NCBI RefSeq assembly: GCF_028769735.1
Contig: NC_088188.1
Span: 3,743,001-3,807,000 of the forward strand
DNA from: Zonotrichia leucophrys gambelii
Lineage: Eukaryota > Chordata > Aves > Passeriformes > Passerellidae
Direction of reading: 5' to 3'
DNA: 64,000 bases
Each line of letters begins with the position of its first letter. The stretch's first letter is position 1. Of the stretch, positions 9,643-21,600 are shown piece by piece. A program made the translations under genes and the position numbers. The notes below the pieces were generated by a model. It saw only the letters and a program-made list of their open reading frames with translations, was not told the DNA's origin and did no database searches.

Positions 9643-12600
9643 CTGGTGGAGAGAAAACAGAAGTGTTGTGTGAGAGCTGCATTTAGCAAAGAAATGGATT
9701 CCTAATAACATACCAGCCTGGTAGATCCAGGTTTTGGTTGCTTAACAGTGTCTAAAGAAGAGGGACATTAAAAACTGTCCTGTACAATGGTATGAAGCTG
9801 AAACCTTGTCACACAGGGGTGCCTGACAGCAGTGCTGACAATGGCTGGAACGTGTCAAATAACACTGCTGGCACCGACTGACAAGGATTTGGGAAGGTCC
9901 CAGAGGCATCCAGGTAGCTACGATTTCCCTAAGCCAACACAAGATTGCACAGTGGCTGTTGGTGTCCTTCAGCCTGACAGCACAGATGTAAACAGTCATC
10001 ACTGATAAAAATTAAGGAAAATTGAGTTGTCTTTCAGTTTGCAGCTCCCGAAGTCCCGCTGCTGTTCCAGGCACTGCTCTGGGTGATGGGCAGCGTGTGG
10101 CAGGGACAGCTGTGGCACCAGGCAGGAGCTGTCCTGCAGGACGGTGAGGGGATTGCTCCTGTCTGCTCTGAGGGACACAGGGACAGCAGCAATGCTCCTG
10201 CCAAGGCCATCCCTCGCCCCTGCTGCTTGTCCTTGCAGAACATGCCCTGGAAAATCCAACCTTCCTCAGCAGCAGCTCCTCTGCCATCCCCTCCCATGCT
10301 GTTCTTGTTACTGCCTTTGAGAGTGACACACAGCAGGGACCGTGTGAACTGTCAGAGGTGACATCCTCACACTCCAAAGCCTTTGGGCCTCAGTGGGAAC
10401 ACCTGGATTCTCACAGCACTGAGAAACCCCCAGCACACCCACAGAGCTGCCCTGACGTGGCTGTGGGAGTGCTTTACCCGAGGGCTCTCTGCCTCTGCTT
10501 GGGCAGCAGCAGCATAAACAAATCTGAGTTACAAAGGGAGAGTCTCCACCTACCAGTGCAGGTTGGCTGTGCTGGTGTTGGGGTTTAGGACTTTTCTTTT
10601 TGTTTATTTCTCTAAAAGAATTTTCTGCTATATGTGTTGCTAGGAGACAATAACAACCAGGTATTTCAGAGAGGCAAAAGAAGTGGCCACAGCTCAGGGG
10701 AGGGCTCCAGCTGGCTGCTCCCTCTTTTTACCTGGGGGTTCTCTGGGAAAGGCAGAGATAACGGGAGAACTGGGCTGGGGGAAAAAAACCCAGAGGGGCT
10801 GGGGCAGCTGCTGCCTCTCTTGCTCTTCAGAGGAGGAGGAGGAGGAGGAGCTGACCTGAGTTTCTTCCTACAAGTCCCATTCTTGGTAACCCCAGTGCAC
10901 TGGAGATCACATTGTATTGAGCATTGGAATTGTGCAGAATACATCAGAGAAAACAATCTGGGCATGCTACAGCCAAATTCTAAAGTATGAAGCAAGCTAT
11001 GGAATGTCACAAAACTATCAGAAACTCCAGAGGTTTGAGTGAGCCATAATGTTTGAAAGTCCTGTCCCTTGGCACATCATTCCATGTTCTTAGAGGACAC
11101 AGAATCTATACAAATAAAGTCAGTTTTGCCATGACTTTGTCATGGACCTGCATTGCTGACACAACTGGAAATAGACACAACTTTCCTGCTTGAATAACAG
11201 CTCAGCCTCCTATGGGATAAAATGTACCACCCTTTTATTTTAACACATTTCTCTCAAGTTCTGCTTTATCTCTGTTTCACAGATGGGAACAGAGGCCTGC
11301 AGGGGCTAATCCTGAAATGTTTTTTGAAGATTTGATGGGAAATTAGACTGCACGTGACTTGTGAACCTGCTGGGGAGAGAAATGACTTTCAGGGATCACA
11401 CAGGAAGCTGCTGGACAGGAGAGAGAACTGAAACAGTCCCAAATTTGGGACAGTGCCTCCTCAGTCCCTCTGAAGCCCCATGATGCAGACAGTGGTCACT
11501 GCCACAACCCATGGCAGTGGGGCTCAGTTCATGGGTCAGGTGGGATTTTGTTTACTTTTCTTAAAGCAAATCTACAAATAATAAATTTTAAACTCTCTTA
11601 GGTGGCAAAATGTAGTACATGGGCTTAAAATAACAAGGCTCAAGAGCATCTAAATCCCTCATTAAGTACCACTTGCCTTTCTAATAACGATAATCCCACA
11701 CTGAATGGATCACTGAGCATTGGCTCCCAAATTGTTCTGTTTGCTCTGCAGTGTTTTTTTAAGATTATGAATGTTTTCATTCCTTGAAGAGAGTAGGGTG
11801 GGAACCAGTCTGTTATTTCAGGAGGAGGAAACTCACCCAAACTGCCTTTCAAGAACAGAAGCTGCACAACTTTTTTGGGTTTTTTTTAGGGACTCCTCTA
11901 GCAGTTAAAAATGTGGCTGATTCTCTCTAACTCCATCACTTCCTCTCCTGTCAAACCTAAATATTTCTCCTAGATCCTATCAAGTCATTTCCATGTACTG
12001 TGACAGCACCTATAATTCTGAAGTATTTATAAGACTGTCTGTTTAATATTAAACTACATGCTCTAGAGCTGTTAAATATTTATGCCATGTAAAATGGATC
12101 TAATTTCACTGCACCTCGGCCGCTTAGAGACCTGCAAGAGGACAAGACAGCCAATTTAAGATAACAGATGACTGGCCAGGATCTTTTACAGGTCAGCCAT
12201 GCTCTATTTCAGCAACTGGGCAGGATTATTCTCCAGGTGCCTTCCAGCCTTGCTGGTCCCCAGGCCAGCAGCTGATGCAGATTGCAGGCTGTAGTGCAGC
12301 CAGCCCTGCTGGGCACTCCCAGGGGTTTGAAAGGATTCCTGCTGCCTCCGACCAGAGCAAGGTTGGGCAGCAAGGGCAGAGCCCGCTGGCCCTGCTCGGC
12401 TCTGAGGGCACTGTGGGATGTGTGTGGCTCCTGCTGAGCTCCAGGGATGTGTCACCTCTGTCCCTGAGCTCCAGGCAGGAGGACACACCTCAGTGTGCCG
12501 TGCCCAAGGCTCCAAGAGAGGCTTTGGGGAATGCTGCCAGCCTGGGTCGTGTCAACTTTCATGCCTAAGTGAAACACCACCTGTGTTTCAGGATCCTGCA

Positions 12601-15600
12601 GCTTTCCCAAAGCTCAGTTTTCTTGCAATCTACACAAGCCAGATTCTGGCTTTTGTATCTGAGAAGCACATTAGGAAATGTTGTCCTGGTTTTTACAGCC
12701 TGCTGTACTTAACATCACTTAATTTTTACAACCAACAATAAAACGCTCCGGTAGGGTCCTTCTAGCCTGAAAATAAATCAGTTTTTGAGTTATTGAGCAG
12801 GAGTTTTTTAGTGTTGAGTTGTTGAGCTGGACCTCATTCAGCAGACAGAAGTACAGGGGCTACAGGGGCAGCTGGACCACTGGACTTGGCAGCAATTCCT
12901 GCCAGTGATTAAGGATCCTTGTCCTTAATTTCAGTGGAAAGAATTGTGTGTTTCTGCTGCCATGTGCCATCAAGTGCCTGTTTGAAGCAGTGCTTTAGGA
13001 AGGGACACAGGGGACCAGTCACTAATGGCAGCCCCCAGCAGATTCCTCCTGTCTGAACTTCCTCAGATGTTAAAAACAGGAGGTTAAAAACATCTCCAAA
13101 AGGCCTTGTAAACACATTAAAACATGAAATTTTAGGTGATGAAAAGTTCATGGCCAGACATCCTTGAAAGGCAAGGAGACTTTATGGCCTTCATCTATGA
13201 AAACCAAATCTATTTTCAAATGCAGCCAGTTAAAGGGTGGTTTTTGCATCAGAGCAGCATCACCCTCCAGCTGTGCCTCAGGGATGATGAGCAGCCCAGC
13301 CAGATGCAGCAGGCTGAAATTCCAGCCACTGAAACAGCAGCATTCAGAGCTGCTGCTGCTGCCTGAGACTGGAAAGGAGAACAGAGGCCAAGGATGGTCA
13401 CTGGTAGCTCCACACCTGCTGTAAGAGTGAATTTTAACTGATCCATGAACACAGAAGGGACTTGCACTGCTGCTGCTGTCACCAATTCCTGCAGATAACT
13501 GCTGAAGGAGTTATGGAATAGGAGAGCTGGAGCAGCCCCTGGAACAACCAAAGCCACAGCTGTTCTCTCCCTGTTTTGCTCACTGCAGAAGCCAAAACAA
13601 ACCAGAGATCTCTCAGCTGACTCTGCCACACCCTGAGTGCAAACACTGGTGCCAGTCCTGCCCCACCTTTCCACCAGACACTTCAGGAGGAGCAAACCCA
13701 GCAGGGTGGACACTCCAGTTCCAGTGTGTACCCCCTGTGCCCCTCATTAGAGTTTTGGTAACAGTGCAGCAGGTACTGGGTTAGCCAGTGCTGCCTGCAG
13801 TAGCTAAGCACAGTTCCCATTTTCACCTGCAGCTGGAAGGAGATGGATTTGGCTCCCTGCTCCACAGCAGCTCTCCTGGGATGCTGAACAAGCTGCCACA
13901 GCCTCCAATCCTCCCCAGAAAAGCTGCAGAACACGAACCCTCACTCTGAGCTGGTACCTTCAGCAAGAACAGCAGCATCAAGGATTGCCCCCAGAGAGCA
14001 GCTCCTGCTCTGACTGACCTCAGGCTGTTCTGAGGGTGAAGTCAGGAGTTCTGGGACAAGATGTGATTGGGAACATGAATTCCTGCAGAACTTCAGGCTG
14101 CAAGCAGGCTGGAGCTGGGAACAGGGACTGAAAGGGAAGGAGAGCAACAGTGATCCATCAGCCTGGAGCTCCCAGTGCGTGGCACAAGGACAGGATGGCA
14201 CTGTTAAAAATAGTCCAAGCTCTGAGCTTCCTGATGCATCTGACAGGTTATCCAGCCTGCAGGAACGGGCTGTTGATGGAGCTGAGGTCAGTTTGCTGCA
14301 GGAAAAGGATGCTGAGAGAACTCTAACAAAATTCAGGCAACAATCTGGCCCAGGAGGGGTTTGCTTTGGAGCAGGAGCAGTGCTCAGTGTGGCTGCTGTG
14401 TTTGTGCCCTCAGTCCCAGCCAGGGGCTCTGTGCTCTCCATCCCAGGCTCACACAGGAGCTGGCTGTGCCCTGCCCTTCCCTCTGCTCTGCTCTGGCACT
14501 GCAGGCTCACAGCTCTCTCTCTGCTGGGGACAGAGCTCCTCCAGCTGCACTGAAGAAATGAACTGGCTCAAATCCCCTTTTCTTCCTGCATGTCAGTGGG
14601 TTTAGTAAACAAAATATGATAATCATGTACAGCAAATATGTTTTCCCCTCTATTTGGTTCAGCCCCTCAAAGCTGCACAGACTGTCAGTATTTTCCATCT
14701 GTTCATTTAATCCAGGTGCAGATTTGTCTCCAGAGGCAGAAACATGGGTCAGCTTCATTTTTTCCTCTTTCACACATCTTTACTGTGGAGAAAACTGGCA
14801 TAAAGGAAAAATCAATAACCTTTCCTGCTATTTTTCCAGGCAGCAGAACAGATGTGAAGATGAGCAGTTTACAGCAGCAATCAGGGTCCCAAGGACCTGG
14901 ATGGAAATGAGCTCCAGGGCTCACCAATCTATGGGGGCTCTCTGCCACAGACCCCTGAAATCTGTGAAGATGTGGGTTGTGGAACTTTGTGCCTGTCTCT
15001 GGAAGGATAATTCTGCCAGATATTGATGGGCTTAGAATTGAGGTGGAGGGTTTTAGTGCCACGGAAGATGTGTGTAACAACATGCAATTATGTCCTCTGA
15101 AATAATGGAGAAAAGAGGCAGTGGAGTGCCTCACTTTTGATTGAATGATTGGATGGCAAGGGGGAGAAAACATGACATAAAAAGCAGATAAGAACGAATT
15201 AAATCTTAAAATAGAAAATCCTGTAGAACATCCTGATGGCACTTGATTAAAAACATACTTCTTATCCTCCAAAATAACTGCTCGTGCTGCAGCTCTTTTC
15301 ACCAACCTCCGAGCTACCAGGTGTGGGAAATAACAGAACCATGGAAGGGGTTGGGGTGAAAGGGACCTTGAAGATCCTCTCATTCCAACCCTTGCCATGG
15401 GCAGGGACACATTCCAGCACACCAGGCTGCTCCAAGCCTGTCCAAGCTGGCCTGGAGGCCTCAAGGAAACATCCATCCATTCCACTCCACTGTAACCGTT
15501 CTGGCAATCCCCATTTTGGCAGAAACTTTGGGAATCACCAAGCCAGAGCACTTAAGACACTCCTTACTGAATCACTGGAGATAACACTCCAACAGTTTGT

Positions 15601-18600
15601 CCCTGTTTCTCTAAAAGATGTCACTCAGCCTGTGCTGGCTTTGGCTGGAGTAGATTTAATTGAATTTTCCTCCCAGTGTCTGGAGTGGGGCTGTGTTTTG
15701 GATTTGTGCTGAACATGGGTGATTATACAGAGATGTTTTTGTTATTCCTGAACAGGGCTTGCATGGATCCAAGGCCTTTTCTGCTCCTTGTCCTGCCATG
15801 CTGGTGGGGAATTGGGTGTCCATGGGAGGAGATAGAGCCAGGACAGGAGACCCAAACTGATATTCCACACCCTGTGACTCTGTGCTCAGTATATAAAGTG
15901 GGGGAAGAAGGAGGAAGGGAGCTGTTTGGAGTGAAGGTGTTTGTCCTTCATGTAATTTGTGTGTAAAGGGGCCCTGCCCTCCTGGGGGATGGCTGAACAC
16001 CCACCTGCCATGGCAAGTGGGGAGCGAATTCCTTGGCTTGTTTGGCTTTGTTTGTGGTGCAGCTTTTGCTTTCCCTATTAAACTGGACTCAACCCACAGG
16101 TTTTCCACCTCTCAGCCTTCCAATTCTCCCAATGCTCTGGAGTGGCTGTGAGGGGTTAAAGCCTGGCCCAGGTCAAGGACCCAACCACAGTAAATGGCTC
16201 TAACACAGCCACAGGGACAGGATCTGCCTGGCAGACTGCTGCACAAGGAGAGGTCACTGCTGCTCATAAAAACCAATTCCTTTGCAAAATGCTCTGCCAT
16301 CAGGAACCAGCAAGGCTGAATTTTTCATGATTCCTTCCATTTCCTTGTGTCAGAGATTGTTTCTTGCTTGGAAGGCTGCTGCCTTCTGCTCAGAGCTCCA
16401 GTCACCTGCATGGGATCTGATCAGATTTTGTCTCTGTGCCAGGGCAGCCTTAGCAAAGGATCTGTCTCAGTGAGAACTTAAAATCTCCTCCTGCATGGCA
16501 AAGTCCCTCTGTGCCAAGAATTCTCCTTTGCCATGCCAGTGCCAATTGACTGCTGGGTCCATTGGTAGCAGATGATTCCAGTGCCCTGTGGGAAGGTGCC
16601 TCCAGTCCTGATTTACAGCTCATGAGCACTGCAGGGACAATCTCTGAATTCCTGGGGCTCACAGCACAGAGTCAGCAGCCAAGACAGCAGGAGGACTCCC
16701 ACACAGTTCTTGATCTGGAGCTCCTGGAAAAGTGAGCTTTGGCTTTCCTACAGCATGAGGCACATGGGGAAGTTCCATTCCTGCTGTGGGAGAGCGCTGA
16801 GTAGCTGGGAATAGTGCAGGGATATTGTTTCCTTTCTGTGGCACAGGGGATGAACCTGGAAAGGTCAGTCTGGTGGGAAATGGGTGTTGGGAATTTAGCT
16901 GCTAGAAAATGGAAAAGTACAAAACCATGGCTAATTCCAAGTCCTGCACCTGTGCTGATAGCAGTGTCCTTGGGCCTAGCTGTGGTATAATAACAAACAG
17001 TGAAAGAGACATGAGAAAAGAGAGTGTAACCCCTAAGGAATGAGGATGAGTTAATGCTATAGTTTAACCAATAGATTGCTTGGCTTACAGAATATTCATA
17101 AGCTTATTATTTGCTGTATAAGTGTTTGATACTTTCTTCAATAAACTGGACCAGAAGGACCTGAGGGACCGGGACCGGACCTGAGGGGCCTGTGATGAAC
17201 CAACTGGTGTCCTGGTCCCCTTCCTTTGACAAATGGGTGGTTTGGAGAACCCAGAGCTCTGCCTGCAGCCCCTTCCACAGCTCAGGGGTTCCCAGAGCAG
17301 CAGCAGCTCCCCCATCCTTCTGCTGGGCTAAAGCAAAGCTCCTGCTGCCAACGTGAACTCTGACAGAGCATTGCAAACCCCCTGTCAGGAGCACAGCTGA
17401 GCTCAGACTGCCTGTGAGAACCCACACTGGCCTTTGCCACCTCCCTGCCTGAGCTGCAGGAAATCCACAGGCCGGCTGAAGTGGCACAACAAATCAGCAA
17501 TTGCTCTGTATGAGAATATTTTCCATCTGCATGGCACCAGCAGCTCCCAACTGCAGCAGCATTTAAAATTCAAGTTCCCAGTTGTTACATTCTTGGTTTT
17601 GCTAGCTGTTTATGGAGTTACAAACATGGCCAGTAAGCAGGTGAGAAACCAACAGCTCTACAAGGAGCTTTTCCAACCAATAACAGAACCTCTTACATTT
17701 TCACCACCTCTCTCCTTCATATTCTTACCACAGATTCCATATAAACCATCTAACAGTCTAATCTTGTCCATCTGCAGTCTGTGAGTTGTTATCCTGCCAC
17801 TGTCAGATACTCAAAACTCACTCCTTCCATCACCACAGATCCTCTGCATTTAATCCAGGCTTTTTGCTGTAAATTCATGTGGCTTCAAAGGCCAACAATG
17901 TCTTATCTGGGCTAAAAAAGCATTGTGAGTTTCTCCCACTGTAGGAAATGTTTAATTATTGTTCTTTTGTAAAGTCAAAACAAATGAAGCAATGATATTC
18001 CTCCCCATAAGCAGCTGGGTATCAGCAGTGAGCAAACTGTTCTCAAAACTCCCTTTTTGGGAGTTGTTAAAATCCACCTGCAGCTCCTGAAATCCTCAAA
18101 TCCAAACTCTGTCTCAATGCAGCACTGACACATCTCTCTAAAATAAGTGTCCAGCATCCCATAAAACCCTCTGTGATACAGCTCCAGCAATTTCAGACAA
18201 GGAATGTTCTTTTTGGCAATGCAAAGCACCAGAATGGAGCACACCCAGCACCAGCCAGCTGCCCCCTCAATACCTGGGAAATGGTCAATGGCAACAACAC
18301 CAGGTCACCTGGGGGTCCCTGCTGTCCCCAGCTGCTGCCACAGGAAAATGAGAGGCAGGGAGGTTTGACAACTCTGTGAGTCCTTTCCCTGTCCCACATA
18401 ATAGAATCTGCAAAGCAAAAATAAGGTCAGACACTTTCAAATTGCTGCAATAGGGGAACTGGGAGATAATTTTATATCCAGTTCTGCAAAAGGCTAAAAA
18501 TAAGCCTGATAGGAGGCAGAAGAAAGAGCCTGAAAATGGATTATTCTCATTTTTCCTGTAATGCAATTTGAAGATGTGCCATGTTTAAGACAGCAGAAGT

Positions 18601-21600
18601 GTCTGGACTAGGGATGGTTCTTTTTGTGGATTTTGCTATCTCCTCTGTAAAGAGGATTTTTTCCTAGTGTTTGTACACACTGGTTTTAAAATGAAATGTC
18701 CACCAGCACTTCTACTCAGCAAGAGCTTCCACATCAGATCAAAGGTGTTATGAGTAATTTTTTTTTTCTTATTAAATGTTTAATTTTCATTTTAGAAGAA
18801 AAGAAATACCTTGAGTTGTTTAAATAACCTGATTCTTATTATGCAAACAAAGGGGTGAACGATTCTGGTTGCAGGCTCTCAGGTGCTGAGTGGTCACTGG
18901 TTAAAGACTGGAATTCCTTTGTTCTCAATATCTGCAGCAGTGCAGTGTTTGTTCCTGCTCTGGCTGCACCAGCATCCACTCTGCAGTTGCATCCTGCTGC
19001 CTGATCTGCATTGCTGTGTCCTTGGCAAAAATACCAGCCTCTATCATGCACAGAGGGACTGAGCCGGTGCAAAACCTGGACACCCATCCTAAGCATCTTT
19101 TCATACCTCTGGAAAAAAACAGAAAATGTAAAGTTTCCAGGTGTAAAACCAGGGGTTGAGTTTAAAAAAACAACCCAAACAAACAGTAAGTTAAAACAAC
19201 AGAATCCTTTGAGGAGTAGAGTATCCCACACCTGGGATATTTTTTCAGGGTGATTTTTCAGGAAGGATCCAGATGAATTTGGTTTTCCCTCAGCAGCAGC
19301 TGGGAGTGGCCATGGCTGGGGACAGGGCTGCAGGATCACTGCACTCACTGCCCAGGAAAGGACCCTGCTACACACTAATTATGGTGATTTATATCCCTGG
19401 TACCCAAAATCTGTCACAGCTTGGGAAAGGGACTTTTTTGAATCCCTTTTTCTAATTGAAAAACAGCACATTTTGCCTAATTATTGATGGAGCTTCTATC
19501 AAATACCCAATGTGGGCTTTTCTCCTGCAGCCCTGCAGGGTGAAGCTTTGTTTGTCCCAGGGCTGCACACTGTGAGTGAGGAAGGGATGGACACAAAGCA
19601 CAGACAGCCCTCAGCAGTGCTGGGTGTTGAATTCCATGGCCTGAAGAACCTGGACTGCTCCCAGCCTTGGGAATGGCTCCTTGGCAGGGCTGCACAGGTA
19701 CCTGGGCTGGAGCTTGAGGATGAAACTGCAATTATCAGATTTCTGATCCACTCCACAGGGCTCTGCCATGGCAAGACTCTATTGTCTTCCAGAGAGTAAA
19801 ATCTAGCTTGGGTGTCACCAATATCCATCAAGCAGGTAAGAGAATTACAGTTCAGAGTGCTGATGTTTGGAAATGAAATACAACTGTTTTAACTCTCCTC
19901 TGCAGAGGTGCAGAGCAGGAAAGAAACAACAACATAGTCAAGAGATATCACAGAAGGAATTGTACTTGAGTGGTTTAAAAAACAATTGAAGTATTTATCA
20001 TTGCTAGTGCCGAAGATCTCTTACAGAACCCATTCTTAACTGTTTTCTCTTTCTTATCACTTTGGAATGGTGGGATTAAATTTGTGCTATAGAACTAGTC
20101 CCCAAAATGATTGGATTATTAGCACAGAGTGATGTGCTATCCTGTTCTCTGCTAGTACTACATTTTCTAAAAGCCTCTTAAAGATGTCAGACTTCTGAAG
20201 CAGCATGAAAATGGTAATAAAAGAATTTTGTTTTAAAAAAAGAATTTCTATGGAAAGAATGTTTTTCATTTGTGTTTTGTGAGCAGCTTTGTTGACTGGA
20301 ATTCCTGTGCTAAAAAAAATACAAAATATGCCAGGAATTGTGGCAATGATAAAAGTAGTGTGAAAGCCTGGAAATTCTTGTTTGGAAAGGAAGCAGGGTG
20401 GAAACTGGAGGAAGCTTTACAGGAAAGAGTTGCTATCCTGGTATCTGCCCTGCCTGGAAGAAGAAATGATTCCTAAACAGATGCCCAGAGACGGTTACAC
20501 AAAGAAACAAACAAAGTCAGAAATCCCAGCAATAAATCCCTGAAGGACATTTCACAGGAGTGTGGCAGCTCCAGCAGGGACAGCTCAGCCTCCATGGCTG
20601 TGAGAGCAGAGTTGCACCGCTCTGCTCTCTGCTGGGTCACTGCAGGGTGGTGGCAGTGCCCTGTGCCCCGGCCTGGCAGTGATGGATGGCTCCAGTCCCT
20701 GGCGTGGGACGCCGCTCCCGCAGGTTAATTGATTTCTTTTGGCAGAGCCAGCTCCCAGCTCCTGTTGTCTGAGCAGCAGGGCTGGCTGCTCAGGGAAAAC
20801 AAGGCAGCCTGAAATAGCAATTCCTCTGTAATAGGTGGGATGGAGGGGAGGACTGGCTGGGCAGAGAGCAGCCCCTGCCAAAGGTGTGTGATGCCACGGG
20901 CAGATGGACTGACAGGTGGGAGCTGGATCTGGGGTTTTTATCCACTAATAGCAAAATGCTGTTACCTTTCCTCTCACAGGCAAGCATGGAGATGCTAACA
21001 AATAAATCCTGCCCCATGAATTCTGAGGAGCCACTGAAGCTGCTGGAAGGGGCAGACAGGGCCTGGTTGGCAGCACAGACCCTGCTGCACAAGGGTCCCT
21101 GCACAGTCCCCAGCTTTACTTCTCTCTTACTCCACTCTCACTTCTCACAACGTGAGTGAAGCTGCACTCCAGGAATCTCACTGCAGGATGCCACAGTGTA
21201 TTTTTAACATAGGAGTGGGCACACCCCGGAAAGAGTAGCCTTCCTAAGAGTCACTGCAGGGAAATTATTTTGTTAACCATTATTTATGACACTTGTTCTC
21301 CCCAGTTTGCAACACAAAATACCTGTGACTGACTAACAAAAAATTCATAAACAGATGTGAGTCAGGAAAGGGAATGATGCTGAAAGAGAAACAAAACCAG
21401 ATTTGAAACCTGAATGTTTTTCTTCTAAGAATGGAGCAGTGGCTGTTTGAGAGGCTGGTTGCTCTGGATGTGGACAGAGTACAACCAAAGCTGCTAAGGG
21501 CAGACAGCAACAGAGGAAAAACCCCTTTTGTGCCATTAGAGGTGTGGATGTGATCTCCCTCCCACACTAACAGTGCTGTGAAAGCTGGGGGACACAGCAG

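Noticed and set aside
14703..15551. 282-codon open frame on the minus strand
   Set aside because: It runs through a CR1 fragment at 15330-15456, overlaps plus-strand frames, and has no recognisable domain or splice context. Best seen as a chance frame.
17434..17784. Plus-strand frame with a hydrophobic segment followed by a CAG|GTGAGA donor-like site
   Set aside because: A single donor-like match in a frame without known similarity, antisense within an SPNS2 intron. Not enough to call an exon.
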